From Persicitalea sp963803495 (GTDB lineage Bacteria > Bacteroidota > Bacteroidia > Cytophagales > Spirosomataceae): DNA of 64,000 nt. The notes below the pieces were generated by a model. That model was not told where the DNA came from and searched no databases. It saw only the letters and a list, made by a program, of their open reading frames with translations. Positions 34,808 through 43,340 of the stretch are shown here, piece after piece. How positions within the stretch are numbered: the stretch's first letter is position 1; each line of letters begins with the position of its first letter. The translations under genes were made by a program, and so were the position numbers. Location: contig CAWDMP010000002.1 of assembly GCA_963803495.1 (NCBI GenBank), positions 4,278,001-4,342,000 of the forward strand, in the 5' to 3' direction.

Positions 34808-37800
34808 TTAGTTAAAGATATAGCGAAGGCTCGCTTGCGCTCCCCAGGTCGTGGAAGCAGAAACGACGTTCTGGAAAGTCTCGGTAGGCAGCGCGCCGCC
34901 TACTTCCGACAGGCGATAAACGGGCTGCCCATCTTTGAGCGAGCGGTACTGCAACAGCGCGCCGTTGTTGATGGCCGTGCGCTGGCGCACACCCCAGCTC
35001 GACTTCAACAGGTTAGGCAGGTTGAGAATATCCAAACCGACCTGAATCGTGTTGCGCTTGCCGCCCACGTTGAGGTAGAAATCCTGCAAGACCCGGAAGT
35101 CGATGCGGTTGTACCAGGGTGCCAGGGCACCGTTGCGCTCGGCGTATTGTCCCTTGTTGTTGCTTAGGTAGGTGTCCTGATCGATGTAGTTGAAGAAGGC
35201 GTCCGACTGCTGCTGAGCGGTGTACTTCACCGTCCTGTCGGAGTTGAGGACGTCTTCAAAGATGATTTCACCAGGACCGTTGGGAATGTACAGCAGGTCG
35301 GAGTTGAGTCCGTCGCCGTTCAGGTCGCCATTGTAGACGTACGAGAAGCGACCCTGGCTTTGTCCTTCGAAAAACAGTGAAACAGTGGTACCCATAAATC
35401 CGGCGTAATCGGCGCGGTACGAAATAGCGCCGACCACACGGTGCGGTACTGCGTAATCGGAGTAGGCGAGGGGCAGGTCGTTGAGGCTACCCACCGCTAC
35501 GTTGTTCGACCAGGCCGAAGCCGCCTGCGAGCCGGGATTGCCGGTGCGGTCTTTCACGTTGTTGTAGGTGTAGGCCAGGTTGGCCGATAGACCCCGGCCG
35601 AAGTTCTTCTTGGCCGAAGCCGTCAGCGAAAGTCCGCCACCACCGGAAGTGTTGCCCAGTACCATCGCTTCCCGAACGTCGGGATTGATGACCCGCGATG
35701 CCCGCGTGTACAGCGGACGGTTGTCGGCGCCTGTCAGGGTACTTACGGGGTCGCCGTAGTTGATGTTGCGCTGGTAGACCGTTTGCAACTCCTGCGAATA
35801 AATTGCTTCCAAAGTAACGGAGGCATCGCCGGGCAATCGCTTGTCGATGGCCAGGTTAGTGCGCCACACTTGCGGCATGCGAAAATTGGGATCGACCGAA
35901 GCCAGGCTGCTCGGTGCCGACTGACCCGCATTCTGAGGCAGTTTGTTTAGGTGTGCCGCTGGGTTCGGATCGAAGGGGAACTTCGTCAGCTCCGCCGTGC
36001 GCGTTTCTTCGAACGTATTCTGAATCACACCACTGTTGGTTGGTTGGTTGGTAAACCACACGAACGGAATACGACCGTTGAAGACACCCGTACCGCCGCG
36101 TACCTGCAGGCCTTTCTCCGTCTCGGAGTAGTTGAAGCCCACGCGCGGCGAAATAGCCGCCTTGGAGTTGGGCCACTGACCCGTCGTGATTTTCTCGCCA
36201 TTCTTAAACGAAAGCCGCGTTACGGCGGGGTTCTCGATGGGCGCATCCGGGATACACGGGCAGGTCGACGCGAATACCGGCCGTCAGTTTCAACTTGGGG
36301 TTGACGCTGAACTCATCCTGCAGGTAGGCCGATGCCTGACCGAAGGTTAGGTCCGAAGCAGGAGCCGACACACCCGGCTGCAGGCTGTACGTGTAAGCGT
36401 AGGCGGTAGGTAGTTGCTTGGTAAGGAAATCATCCACCGAGTTAAAGCGGTAGTAGCTGGTACCATAGCGGAGAAAGCTGTTGGCGAAGTACATCTGCTC
36501 GTAAGAAACGCCACCCAAAATCGTGTGCTTACCCGCGTAGTAGGTGAAGTTGTCGATGATGTTAAACACCGTGTTCTTCACGTTGTTGTTTTTGCTGAAT
36601 AACTCGTAGCCCAGGCTGATGTAGTTGTCGTTGTTGTTCCAGATGTCGATGAAAGGAAAATCGGAACTCTTGGACGTACGCGTGTCTTCAATAAAAGTGT
36701 AGGTACCCAACAGTTGGTTAGAGAAGCGACCATTGAAGGTCGAGTTCAACTCGGCCGCGATGGAACGAACGCTGTTCTGGAAACCATAGTTGGAGTTTTC
36801 GTAGGTCAGGGCGTTCTGGCTCACGCGGTTCGAAGAAGCGCGGGGATTGGGGGCCGAACGGCCGTTGATGATGTTGTCATCGGTGTTTTTGACGTCGGAG
36901 TAGCGGATGTTGAACTTGTTGGACTTGTTGATGTTCCAGTCCAGGCGCGCCACAATCTTGTAGTTCTTCTGGGTGAATTCGCTAGCATAGCCTTCGTAAG
37001 GGCCGGTCTCGTAGCCGTACTCCGAGCGGGCAAAGTTAGAAACCGCTTCCAGATCGGCGGCCGTGGTACGGGATACCTGCGGGCCGGTCAGGCCGGGGCG
37101 ACTGGCTACGAAGTTGAAGCCCGGACGGACATTGTTCTCGAACTCTCCGTTCACGAAAACAAACAGCTTGTTTTTGATGATCGGTGCGCCGATGCTACCT
37201 CCGATGATTCGGTTGTTGGTTTTGTCAGCTTCGGGCAGATCCAAGTCACCTACTCTGGTACCGTTAAAGTTCTCATTGCGCCAGTAGGTATATGCCGTTC
37301 CTTTCACTTGGTTGGTACCGCTCTTGGTGATCACGTTGATGCCCGCACCCGTGAAGTTAGCCTGCCGCACGTCGAAAGGCGCGATGTTGACCTGTACTTC
37401 CTCGATGGCGTCCAGCGAAATGGGCTGAGCGCTACCGCCGGGCAGGTTGCTCGAACTCAAACCGAAGTTGTTGTTGAAGTTGGCCCCGTCGATCGTGATG
37501 TTGTTATAGCGTCCGTCGCGGCCGCCAAAGCTGTTGCCGTTGGACTGCGGCGTCAGGCGCGTGAAGTCGTCGATGCTACGGCTGATGGTCGGCAGCGCCT
37601 TCAATTGCTCCGAGTTGATGGTCGTGGAGGCACCCGTGCGCTCCGAGCTAAACACGTCGCTGCGGTTGCTGCGCACCGTTACTTCCTGCAGTTGGGTACC
37701 CGCGTCGCTCATATTGAAACTGACGTTGGCCGAAGTGCCAAGGTTAGCAAATATGTTTTCTTCCGTCCTGTCTTCGTAACCCACGTAGCTCACCGTCACT

Positions 37801-38051
37801 TTGTAAGGACCACCCACCCGCACCGATGGGATGGTATAGCGCCCCGACTCGTTGGTGACCGTGCCGTACTGCGAGCCCGAAGGCAAGTGCGTAGCCACCA
37901 CCGTGGCACCGGGGAGACCCTCGTTTTTGTCGTCGGCGACGCGGCCCGTGATGGCCGAAGACGTCACCTGCGCCTGCGCGCTCATGAAAGTCAGCAAAAA
38001 CGCCAGGAGCGTCATACCGACTGAATTAAGAAGTAGAGTCTTCCTGTTCAT
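34808..38051 (-). pseudogene. Oar-type TonB-dependent receptor with carboxypeptidase-like domain, one frameshift
   Basis: It has a signal peptide (LLTFMSAQA), then a carboxypeptidase regulatory-like beta-sandwich (about residues 32-112), a plug domain (about 120-260) and a long beta-barrel ending RYIFN. This is the Oar-like class of outer-membrane receptors, whose ligands are mostly unknown. Near 36247-36248 one extra base breaks the frame: the first part ends unnaturally after RVDLPVYP, and the true continuation DAPIENPAVTRLSFKNGEK is in another frame, leading into SPRVGFNYSETEKGLQVRGG. With one base removed the protein is 1080 residues with no other break. No partner SusD gene is beside it, as expected for this class. 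Confidence 0.85.
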
Positions 38052-38118
38052 TGGAAATTGGGATTTGGTTAGATTGTCTGTTCTCCTCCCTTGCAGGAGG
38101 GTCGAATGAATTTGGGTG

Positions 38119-38149
38119 CAAAATAAGGGTAAATTTCTTTGCCAAGCAA
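38119..38149 (-). promoter_or_regulatory. promoter of the TonB-dependent receptor gene
   Basis: On the minus strand TTATTTTG (38126-38119) fits TAnnTTTG with one mismatch, and TTG (38149-38147) lies 20 bases upstream, matching Bacteroidota -33/-7 spacing. The leader of about 65 bases contains a small CCTCC/GGAGG hairpin. Confidence 0.45.
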
Positions 38150-38398
38150 AAGTCTGTTTCCTACTAAAATACTATACTTAAAAGCTGTAAAGCCTTGATT
38201 TAGTGGAATAGTACAGAATTGTGTCTTAATACTTCAATACTAGTCCGTGTTAAGAATTTGTTAAGATTTATAAGTACTTTCTAAGTTCTGGAAGATGAAC
38301 TTTTTAGGAGGTGAAAGGTTTCTGTGGCTACTTTTGCTTTCAGGATAATTGTTGAAGTATTCCTGGCTTGGCTTGCTAATCTCAAACTCATAAACTCA

Positions 38399-39502
38399 AT
38401 GAACGCCCCCACACCCTCACTCCCCCACGCCGAAAACGCCCCCACCGATACCGTATTATTAACCCAATACAGCCACGGCGCGGGCTGCGGCTGCAAGATT
38501 TCCCCCCAGATTCTCGATAAAATTCTGCACGGCAACGACTCCTCAGCGGTATTTGCCGGACTGCCCTCGTTTGACACAAGTACCTTGCTGGTCGGCAACC
38601 ACTCCCGCGACGATGCCGCCGTGATGGACCTCGGCAACGGTGAGGCCGTTATCAGTACCACCGACTTTTTCATGCCCATCGTGGACGACGCCTATGATTT
38701 CGGTCGCATCGCTTCGGCCAATGCTATTTCGGATGTATACGCCATGGGCGGTACCCCGCTGATGGCCATCGCGATTCTGGGTTGGCCGATCGACAAGCTC
38801 GCCCCCGAAATCGCGGGGCGCGTCATCGAGGGGAGCCGCGCCATCTGCGCCGAGGCGAGCATTCCGTTGGCGGGTGGCCACAGCATCGACAGCCCCGAGC
38901 CGATTTTCGGACTCGCCGTCACGGGCCGCGTCGCCGTGAAGCACTTGAAGCGCAACGACACCGCTACCGAAGGTAACCTGCTGTATCTGACCAAGAAAAT
39001 TGGGGTAGGTATTTTGACTACTGCCCAAAAGAAAGGACTGCTTCGCCCCGAACACGCCCACCTGGCCGCCGACCAAATGCGGCAGCTCAACAAAGTAGGG
39101 GTAGCGCTGGGCGCGCTGGAATCCGTGAAGGCCCTCACCGACGTGACGGGCTTTGGCCTGCTGGGGCACCTGATCGAAATGGCGGGCGGCAGCGGCCTGA
39201 GTGCCGTTATTGAATTCGATAAAGTACCCAAGTTGCCCTTCATCGAAGATTACCTGGCGCAAAATTCTTTCCCCGGCGGTACGGTACGCAACTGGCAAAG
39301 CTACGGCCACAAAGTCGCCGACCTGACCGAAACCCAGCGCTACATCCTGGCCGATCCCCAGACCAGCGGCGGCCTGCTCATTGCCGTAGCCCCCGAAGGC
39401 CAGGCCGAACTGGAAACGATCCTGCGTACCTTCAACATTGAAGCCGAGCCGATTGGGCGGCTGGTGGAGCAGCGGGAGAAGACTGTTTTTGTTAATGGAT
39501 AA
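38399..39502 (+). CDS. selD: selenide, water dikinase SelD
   Basis: 367 residues from ATG 38399. SelD makes selenophosphate from selenide and ATP for selenocysteine or 2-selenouridine synthesis. The N-terminal motif TQYSHGAGCGCKISP puts C30, C32 and K33 at the positions of the E. coli residues C17, C19 and K20; the first is Cys, not selenocysteine. The AIR-synthase-like body includes DVYAMGGTPLMA and LTDVTGFGLLGHL. No selA, selB, selU or selenocysteine tRNA is in the window. The stop codon TAA (39500-39502) lies inside the left inverted-repeat arm of the S23 unit. A longer upstream start (38324) is rejected because it adds a non-family extension. Confidence 0.92.
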   Translation: MNAPTPSLPHAENAPTDTVLLTQYSHGAGCGCKISPQILDKILHGNDSSAVFAGLPSFDTSTLLVGNHSRDDAAVMDLGNGEAVISTTDFFMPIVDDAYDFGRIASANAISDVYAMGGTPLMAIAILGWPIDKLAPEIAGRVIEGSRAICAEASIPLAGGHSIDSPEPIFGLAVTGRVAVKHLKRNDTATEGNLLYLTKKIGVGILTTAQKKGLLRPEHAHLAADQMRQLNKVGVALGALESVKALTDVTGFGLLGHLIEMAGGSGLSAVIEFDKVPKLPFIEDYLAQNSFPGGTVRNWQSYGHKVADLTETQRYILADPQTSGGLLIAVAPEGQAELETILRTFNIEAEPIGRLVEQREKTVFVNG

Positions 39503-39524
39503 TTGATAGTTGATAAGTGATAAT
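39493..39524. repeat. left inverted-repeat arm of the S23 unit
   Basis: Its reverse complement matches 39913-39944 closely; a 21-base core (ATTATCACTTATCAACTATC plus A) is identical. It includes the selD stop codon. Confidence 0.8.
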
Positions 39525-39537
39525 GAAGAGCTTTTAA

Positions 39538-39896
39538 ATGGAAAACGCTGTCAAGGCCAAATCGTATGCTTTCGCTATTCGAGTAATAAAACTCTACAAG
39601 TTTTTGGTAAAGGAAAAAACGAGTACACTCTCTCCAAACAAGTTTTGAGAAGCGGAACGGCTATTGGTGCCCTAATTATGGAAGCGGAACATGGGCAGTC
39701 CAAAGCAGATTTTCTTAACAAAATGAATATTGCCCTTAAAGAAGCGAACGAAACGAAGTACTGGCTGATGCTTTCAAAGGATACTGATTATATAACTGCT
39801 GATGAGTTCTTGTCTCTTAAGAAAGATAGCGATGAACTTCTCAAATTGCTTATTAGTATAGTGAAAAGTACCAAGGATGGTCTTGGCAGAGTATAA
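39538..39896 (+). pseudogene. S23-type four-helix-bundle protein, one frameshift
   Basis: The true start is ATG 39538, giving MENAVKAKSYAFAIRVIKLY, then KFLVK. The frame then slips in a run of six A at 39614-39619 and resumes as KNEYTLSKQVLRSGTAIGAL and EAEHGQSKADFLNKMNIALK. With a seventh A the protein is 119 residues, the normal size of the S23 / 23S-rRNA-intervening-sequence family, a four-helix bundle first found inside 23S rRNA insertions and common as solo genes in Bacteroidota. Its function is unsettled; relatives act with retroelements as nucleic-acid binders. A TTG-started frame from 39510 reads through only because of the slip. The gene is enclosed by long inverted repeats. Confidence 0.85.
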
Positions 39897-39912
39897 TACC
39901 CGCTACAGAGGT

Positions 39913-39944
39913 ATTATCACTTATCAACTATCACTTATCAATTA
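39913..39944. repeat. right inverted-repeat arm of the S23 unit
   Basis: Inverted copy of 39493-39524. It ends 1 base before the ATG (39946) of the alpha/beta hydrolase gene. Confidence 0.8.
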
Positions 39945-39945
39945 A

Positions 39946-40729
39946 ATGATGGTATTAAATTTTAAAAAAGTAGGGGAACGGCAACCAGCCCCTCGTCATT
40001 CTGCACGGCGTGTTTGGCTCGCTGGACAATTGGGCGACGGTTAGCAAGGCGATCGCCGATTTGGGGTACACGGTGTACCTTGTCGACCAGCGTAACCACG
40101 GCCGCTCGCCGCATTCGGATGAATTCACTTACGAAGCCATGGCGGCGGATTTGGCGAAGTTTATCGACGATCACGCGCTGGAAAATCCGGTGCTCATCGG
40201 CCACTCGATGGGCGGCAAAACGGTGATGCAATACGCCGAAACCTACCCAGATACTTACGATAAACTGGTCGTTGTCGACATCGGCCCCAAAGCCTACCCA
40301 CCGCACCACGACGCCCTGATCGCCGGGCTGAGTGCCTTGCCGCTCACCGAAATCACCGACCGCCAGCACGCCGACGAGCTGTTCAGCGCCCACGAGCCAA
40401 ACCTGGGCGTAAGGCAATTTTTGTTAAAAAACCTGTATCGCACCGAAGCCGGAGGCTACGATTTTCGCTTCAACCTACCCGTGCTCAAAGCACTGCAAGG
40501 CAATGTCGGCGCAGAAATATTCAAGTTGCGCACGGTGACCGAATCCACGCTATTCCTGCGCGGGGCCCTTTCGTCGTACGTCAAAGACGAAGATTGGCCT
40601 GAAATCGAGGAGATGTTCGTAAATGCTAAGCTCGTCACGATCCCCAAAGCCAGCCACTGGGTACACGCTGAGCAGCCGAAAGCTTTCGTGGCGGCGCTGG
40701 CGGAATTTCTCTCCGAAACTAAACGCTGA
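39946..40729 (+). pseudogene. alpha/beta fold hydrolase, one frameshift near the start
   Basis: An ATG pair at 39946/39949 opens MVLNFKKVGE; one extra base at 39979 (GAACGGC where GAAGGC is expected) shifts the frame, and the standard protein continues as NQPLVILHGVFGSLDNWATV. After correction the protein is 259-260 residues. The nucleophile elbow is GHSMGGK, and DQRNHGRSPHSDEF and the late PKASHWVHAEQPKAF (catalytic His) complete the triad region. It resembles the YbfF/esterase group. Both the S23 unit just upstream and a palindrome at its 3' end touch the gene; the stop TGA (40727-40729) lies in that palindrome. Confidence 0.85.
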
Positions 40730-40754
40730 CAGCGTTTTGAACGCTGTCAGCGTT
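40722..40754. repeat. double palindrome AACGCTGACAGCGTT / AACGCTGTCAGCGTT
   Basis: Two 15-base arms (40722-40736 and 40740-40754) are exact inverse copies with a 3-base spacer, and each arm is itself palindromic. The hydrolase stop codon is inside the first arm. A third copy of the core is at 41226-41239. Confidence 0.8.
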
Positions 40755-40767
40755 GGCGCTGGCGGTG

Positions 40768-41178
40768 CTAAAGCAGTCGCCTGTAGCGCGACGCGCTACC
40801 TGAGCAGCCAATCCAAAGCAAACCTTCCTGCGTCACTTGCAGCTCCACGGTTTCGCAAGCCACGCACCGGATCAACTTGCAGATTTCGGCATTTACATAG
40901 GGTAATTTTGGCTCGATAGGATACAGCCTGCCATCGATCGAATAATTCTTCGGCGGGCAGCACTGACCGAACCCGTTGCCGTCCAGCGGTACGCCATCCG
41001 CGCGAATGATCAGGTCCGGGCTACCGTCCGTGGGTTCGGGCAGCCACACTTTATCAGACAACAATCGTCCGGTCCGCTCCCATCTTCCTTCCAGTAGTTG
41101 GAATGCCTTTGGATTGATCTCGTCTTGCCGGCAACCTAAAAGTAGGAGAATGAATAGCAGTACGCTGTGCTTCTTCAT
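40768..41178 (-). CDS. small lipoprotein of unknown function
   Basis: 136 residues. The N-terminus MKKHSVLLFILLLLGC is a compact lipoprotein signal with the Cys at residue 16. The mature part contains Cys pairs (GQCCPP, then CKLIRCVAC) and a GRWERTG opening that recalls lipocalin-like DUFs, but no family is recognised with confidence. It lies between two genes whose stop codons are both embedded in copies of the same palindrome. Confidence 0.7.
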   Translation of the reverse strand: MKKHSVLLFILLLLGCRQDEINPKAFQLLEGRWERTGRLLSDKVWLPEPTDGSPDLIIRADGVPLDGNGFGQCCPPKNYSIDGRLYPIEPKLPYVNAEICKLIRCVACETVELQVTQEGLLWIGCSGSASRYRRLL

Positions 41179-41225
41179 ATCACAAAGTAGGTTCTTGTTG
41201 AGGGAGTAGATATTCTTGACCTACT

Positions 41226-41239
41226 AACGCTGTCAGCGT
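41226..41239. repeat. third copy of the AACGCTGTCAGCGT palindrome
   Basis: It matches the arms at 40722-40754 and contains the sulfatase stop codon (TGA on the minus strand at 41235-41233). Confidence 0.7.
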
Positions 41240-42688
41240 CGCGTAGGTACCTTAGCCTCCGTCCGCTCCAGGAAGGCATCCAGCTTTTTCCGCAGTTCCT
41301 GCCGTTTCTTGGGTAGCCGGGCCGCTACGTTGCGGGTTTCGGCAATGTCGTCTTTCAGGTTGTATAGTTCGTCGGAATCGTCTTCGTAGTTATGGATCAA
41401 CTTCCAGTACCCACTGCGGACGATGCTGTAGGGCGTCACTTCCTCGTAGCGGTAGTGCGGAAAATGCCAGAACAAATCCCGCGACGGTAGCGGTTTGCCG
41501 GTGCGCACGTGGCTGAGCAGACTAACGCCGTCGTTGGGAATGTCGCGGTCGGGCCGGGTACCGGCCGCTTCCAGAATGCTGTTGAAAATATCCATCGTGA
41601 TCACTGGGCTGCCCGACACACGAGGGCCGATTTGCCCGGGCCAGCTCACAATCAAAGGTACCCGAATCCCGCCCTCGTAGGGAAAACCCTTCCCGCTGCG
41701 AAACGGCGGATTGTTTGTAATCGGGTTCTGCTTATTTCCTTGTAGTCCTCCATTGTCCGACGTGAAAATGATCAAGGTACTTTCCAGCAGATTTTGCGCT
41801 TTGAGCTCCGCCACGATGCGGCCCACGTTCTGGTCCAGGCTCTCGATCATGGCGGCGTACACGGGGTTGCCTTGTCCTTTGGCGGTGGCTTTGGCTTTGT
41901 ATTTTGCGATCAGTTCCGGCTTGCCACCCAGCGGGGTGTGTACTGCATAAGGCGCGTAATTGATGAAGAAAGGCCCGCCCTTGTGCTCCCGAATCAAGTC
42001 GATTACTTCGTCGCCCTCCCGGTCGGTGAGGTACTCGCCCGCTTTGCGGGGCGGTGAGGTAGGAATGCCCTTGGTTCGGGCGTTTTCGTAAGGATCGAAG
42101 TAGGAGGGCGGTTGGCCGAAATCGCAACCGCCGATGTTGACGTCGAAGCCCTGCTTGTCGGGATAATACTCTTCTGTTCCCAGATGCCACTTGCCGATGA
42201 AAGCCGTAAAGTACCCTCTGTTCTTTCAAGTACTCGGCGGTAGTTTTTTCCGAAAGAGGTAGTTCGAACGGAATGGGCGGCACAATCAGCCTCTGGGTCA
42301 AATCGCGCTCGTGCTCCTTCTTATTTTTGCCATCGTACTGCGCTTCGGCATTCTGAAAACTGGCCCGAATCCAATCAGTGATGCCGGTACGGGCGGGATA
42401 CTTGCCCGTCATCAGGGCCGAGCGCGAGGGCGAGCAGATCGCCGCCGCCGCATAGGCGTCCGTAAATCTTACGCCGCTGGCGGCCAGAGCGTCGATGTTG
42501 GGGGTTTCGTAGTACTGGCTTCCGTAGCTACTGAGGTCGGCCCAACCGAGGTCGTCGACGAAAATGAGGAGAATGTTGGGGGAGGTTGGTCGGCGGGGGG
42601 GGGCGGGAGAGTTTTCCAGGCGGGAAGTGCCCCGATTACCGCTAATAGTGCGGTGAGGACAGCGATTTTTTGGTATTCGGTTTCTCAT
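41233..42688 (-). pseudogene. type I (formylglycine-dependent) sulfatase, frameshifted
   Basis: The sulfatase core is clear: NILLIFVDDLGWADLSSYG, the formylglycine motif CSPSRSALMTG (Cys at about residue 85), then after a frame change near 42216-42220 the sequence GYFTAFIGKWHLGTEEYYPD and, to the end, IIFTSDNGGLQGNKQ and LDAFLERTEAKVPTRR. The enzyme would remove sulfate esters from glycans or other compounds. At the N-terminus the visible frame is not a signal peptide, but a neighbouring frame reads IAVLTALLAVIGALPAWKTL, a good signal. A run of six A and a run of nine C at the two ends of that stretch are the likely slips, and they cancel each other. Three breaks in total; length after correction is about 484 residues. 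Confidence 0.85.
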
Positions 42689-42706
42689 AAAAAGTTTGAT
42701 TTTAGA

Positions 42707-43340
42707 TCATTTCGGTCTTTCCTTCCAGTATCTGTTCTCCTCGTACTCTGTGAGAGTAACGCTACCCGACAAACGCCGGATGTAGAATTCCTTTTGATCC
42801 TGACCCACTTGTCTGCGCTCGGGGTAGTCGAGGTACACCTTTTGCGACGAAGGACGTACCGACACGACGCAGATTTCGCGCCCCGCCAGTTCCACAAAGG
42901 CTGCATCCACCAGCGCGGCGAAAGCGTTCCCCAGGCCCGTTTGCATCAGGGCATCCAGCCGCTGCCGAAACTGATCCTGCCGGGTGGCGGGACTGTCGGT
43001 GGCCGATACGCCCAGCAGTTCATAGTCTTTCTGCAAGCCAAAAATCTGCCCTTCGTCCGTGACGCCGATGAGGAGGTTGCCCCCTTCGGTGTTGGCAAAG
43101 GCGGCCAGGGTTTTCAGGACGCTGTGCCGGACGGCGTGAGATTCACTATCTTTTTGTGATGTCGTAGAGCAGGGTACTTTTGAACTCCACGTGCTTGGTT
43201 TCGCCGCGCTCGATCTGCTGGCGTAGCGTGGCTACTTCTACGCTCAGTTCGCTTGCCTGCACGTAGCGATCCGAAACATCGCTGGTGGTGTAGGCGTAAT
43301 CGCGGAGCTTGGGGTAGCGCCGGGCAAACCACCGCTCCAC
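42707..43340 (-). other. AlbA_2 (Schlafen-type) domain segment of the methyltransferase gene
   Basis: Two frame pieces make one domain: ETKHVEFKSTLLYDI, then, after a slip in a run of five A near 43153, DSESHAVRHSVLKTLAAFAN, TEGGNLLIGVTDEGQIFGLQ and QKEFYIRRLSGSVTLTEYEE. This is the AlbA_2 pattern (EFK, AFANTxGG, GVxDxG, FYIR) found in Schlafen-like proteins and in many bacterial regulators and defence proteins, where it binds nucleic acid or acts as a nuclease. It is joined in frame to the methyltransferase C-terminus through VERWFARRYPKLRDYAYTTS. If the upstream breaks were real, a GTG near 43340 could start a separate small gene. Confidence 0.7.

Noticed and set aside
36714..38024. 436-codon open frame on the plus strand opposite the TonB receptor
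   Set aside because: Composition artefact (Val/Arg/Gly-rich, no domain); the receptor on the minus strand has a signal peptide and a plug domain.
38399..38500. Selenocysteine at the SelD active site
   Set aside because: The codon at the active-site position is a Cys codon (GCGC motif), not TGA.
39510..39896. 128-residue protein from TTG 39510 as the S23 gene product
   Set aside because: The first 35 or so residues are out of frame with the family; the ATG at 39538 in another frame gives the true N-terminus, joined by a slip in the A-run.
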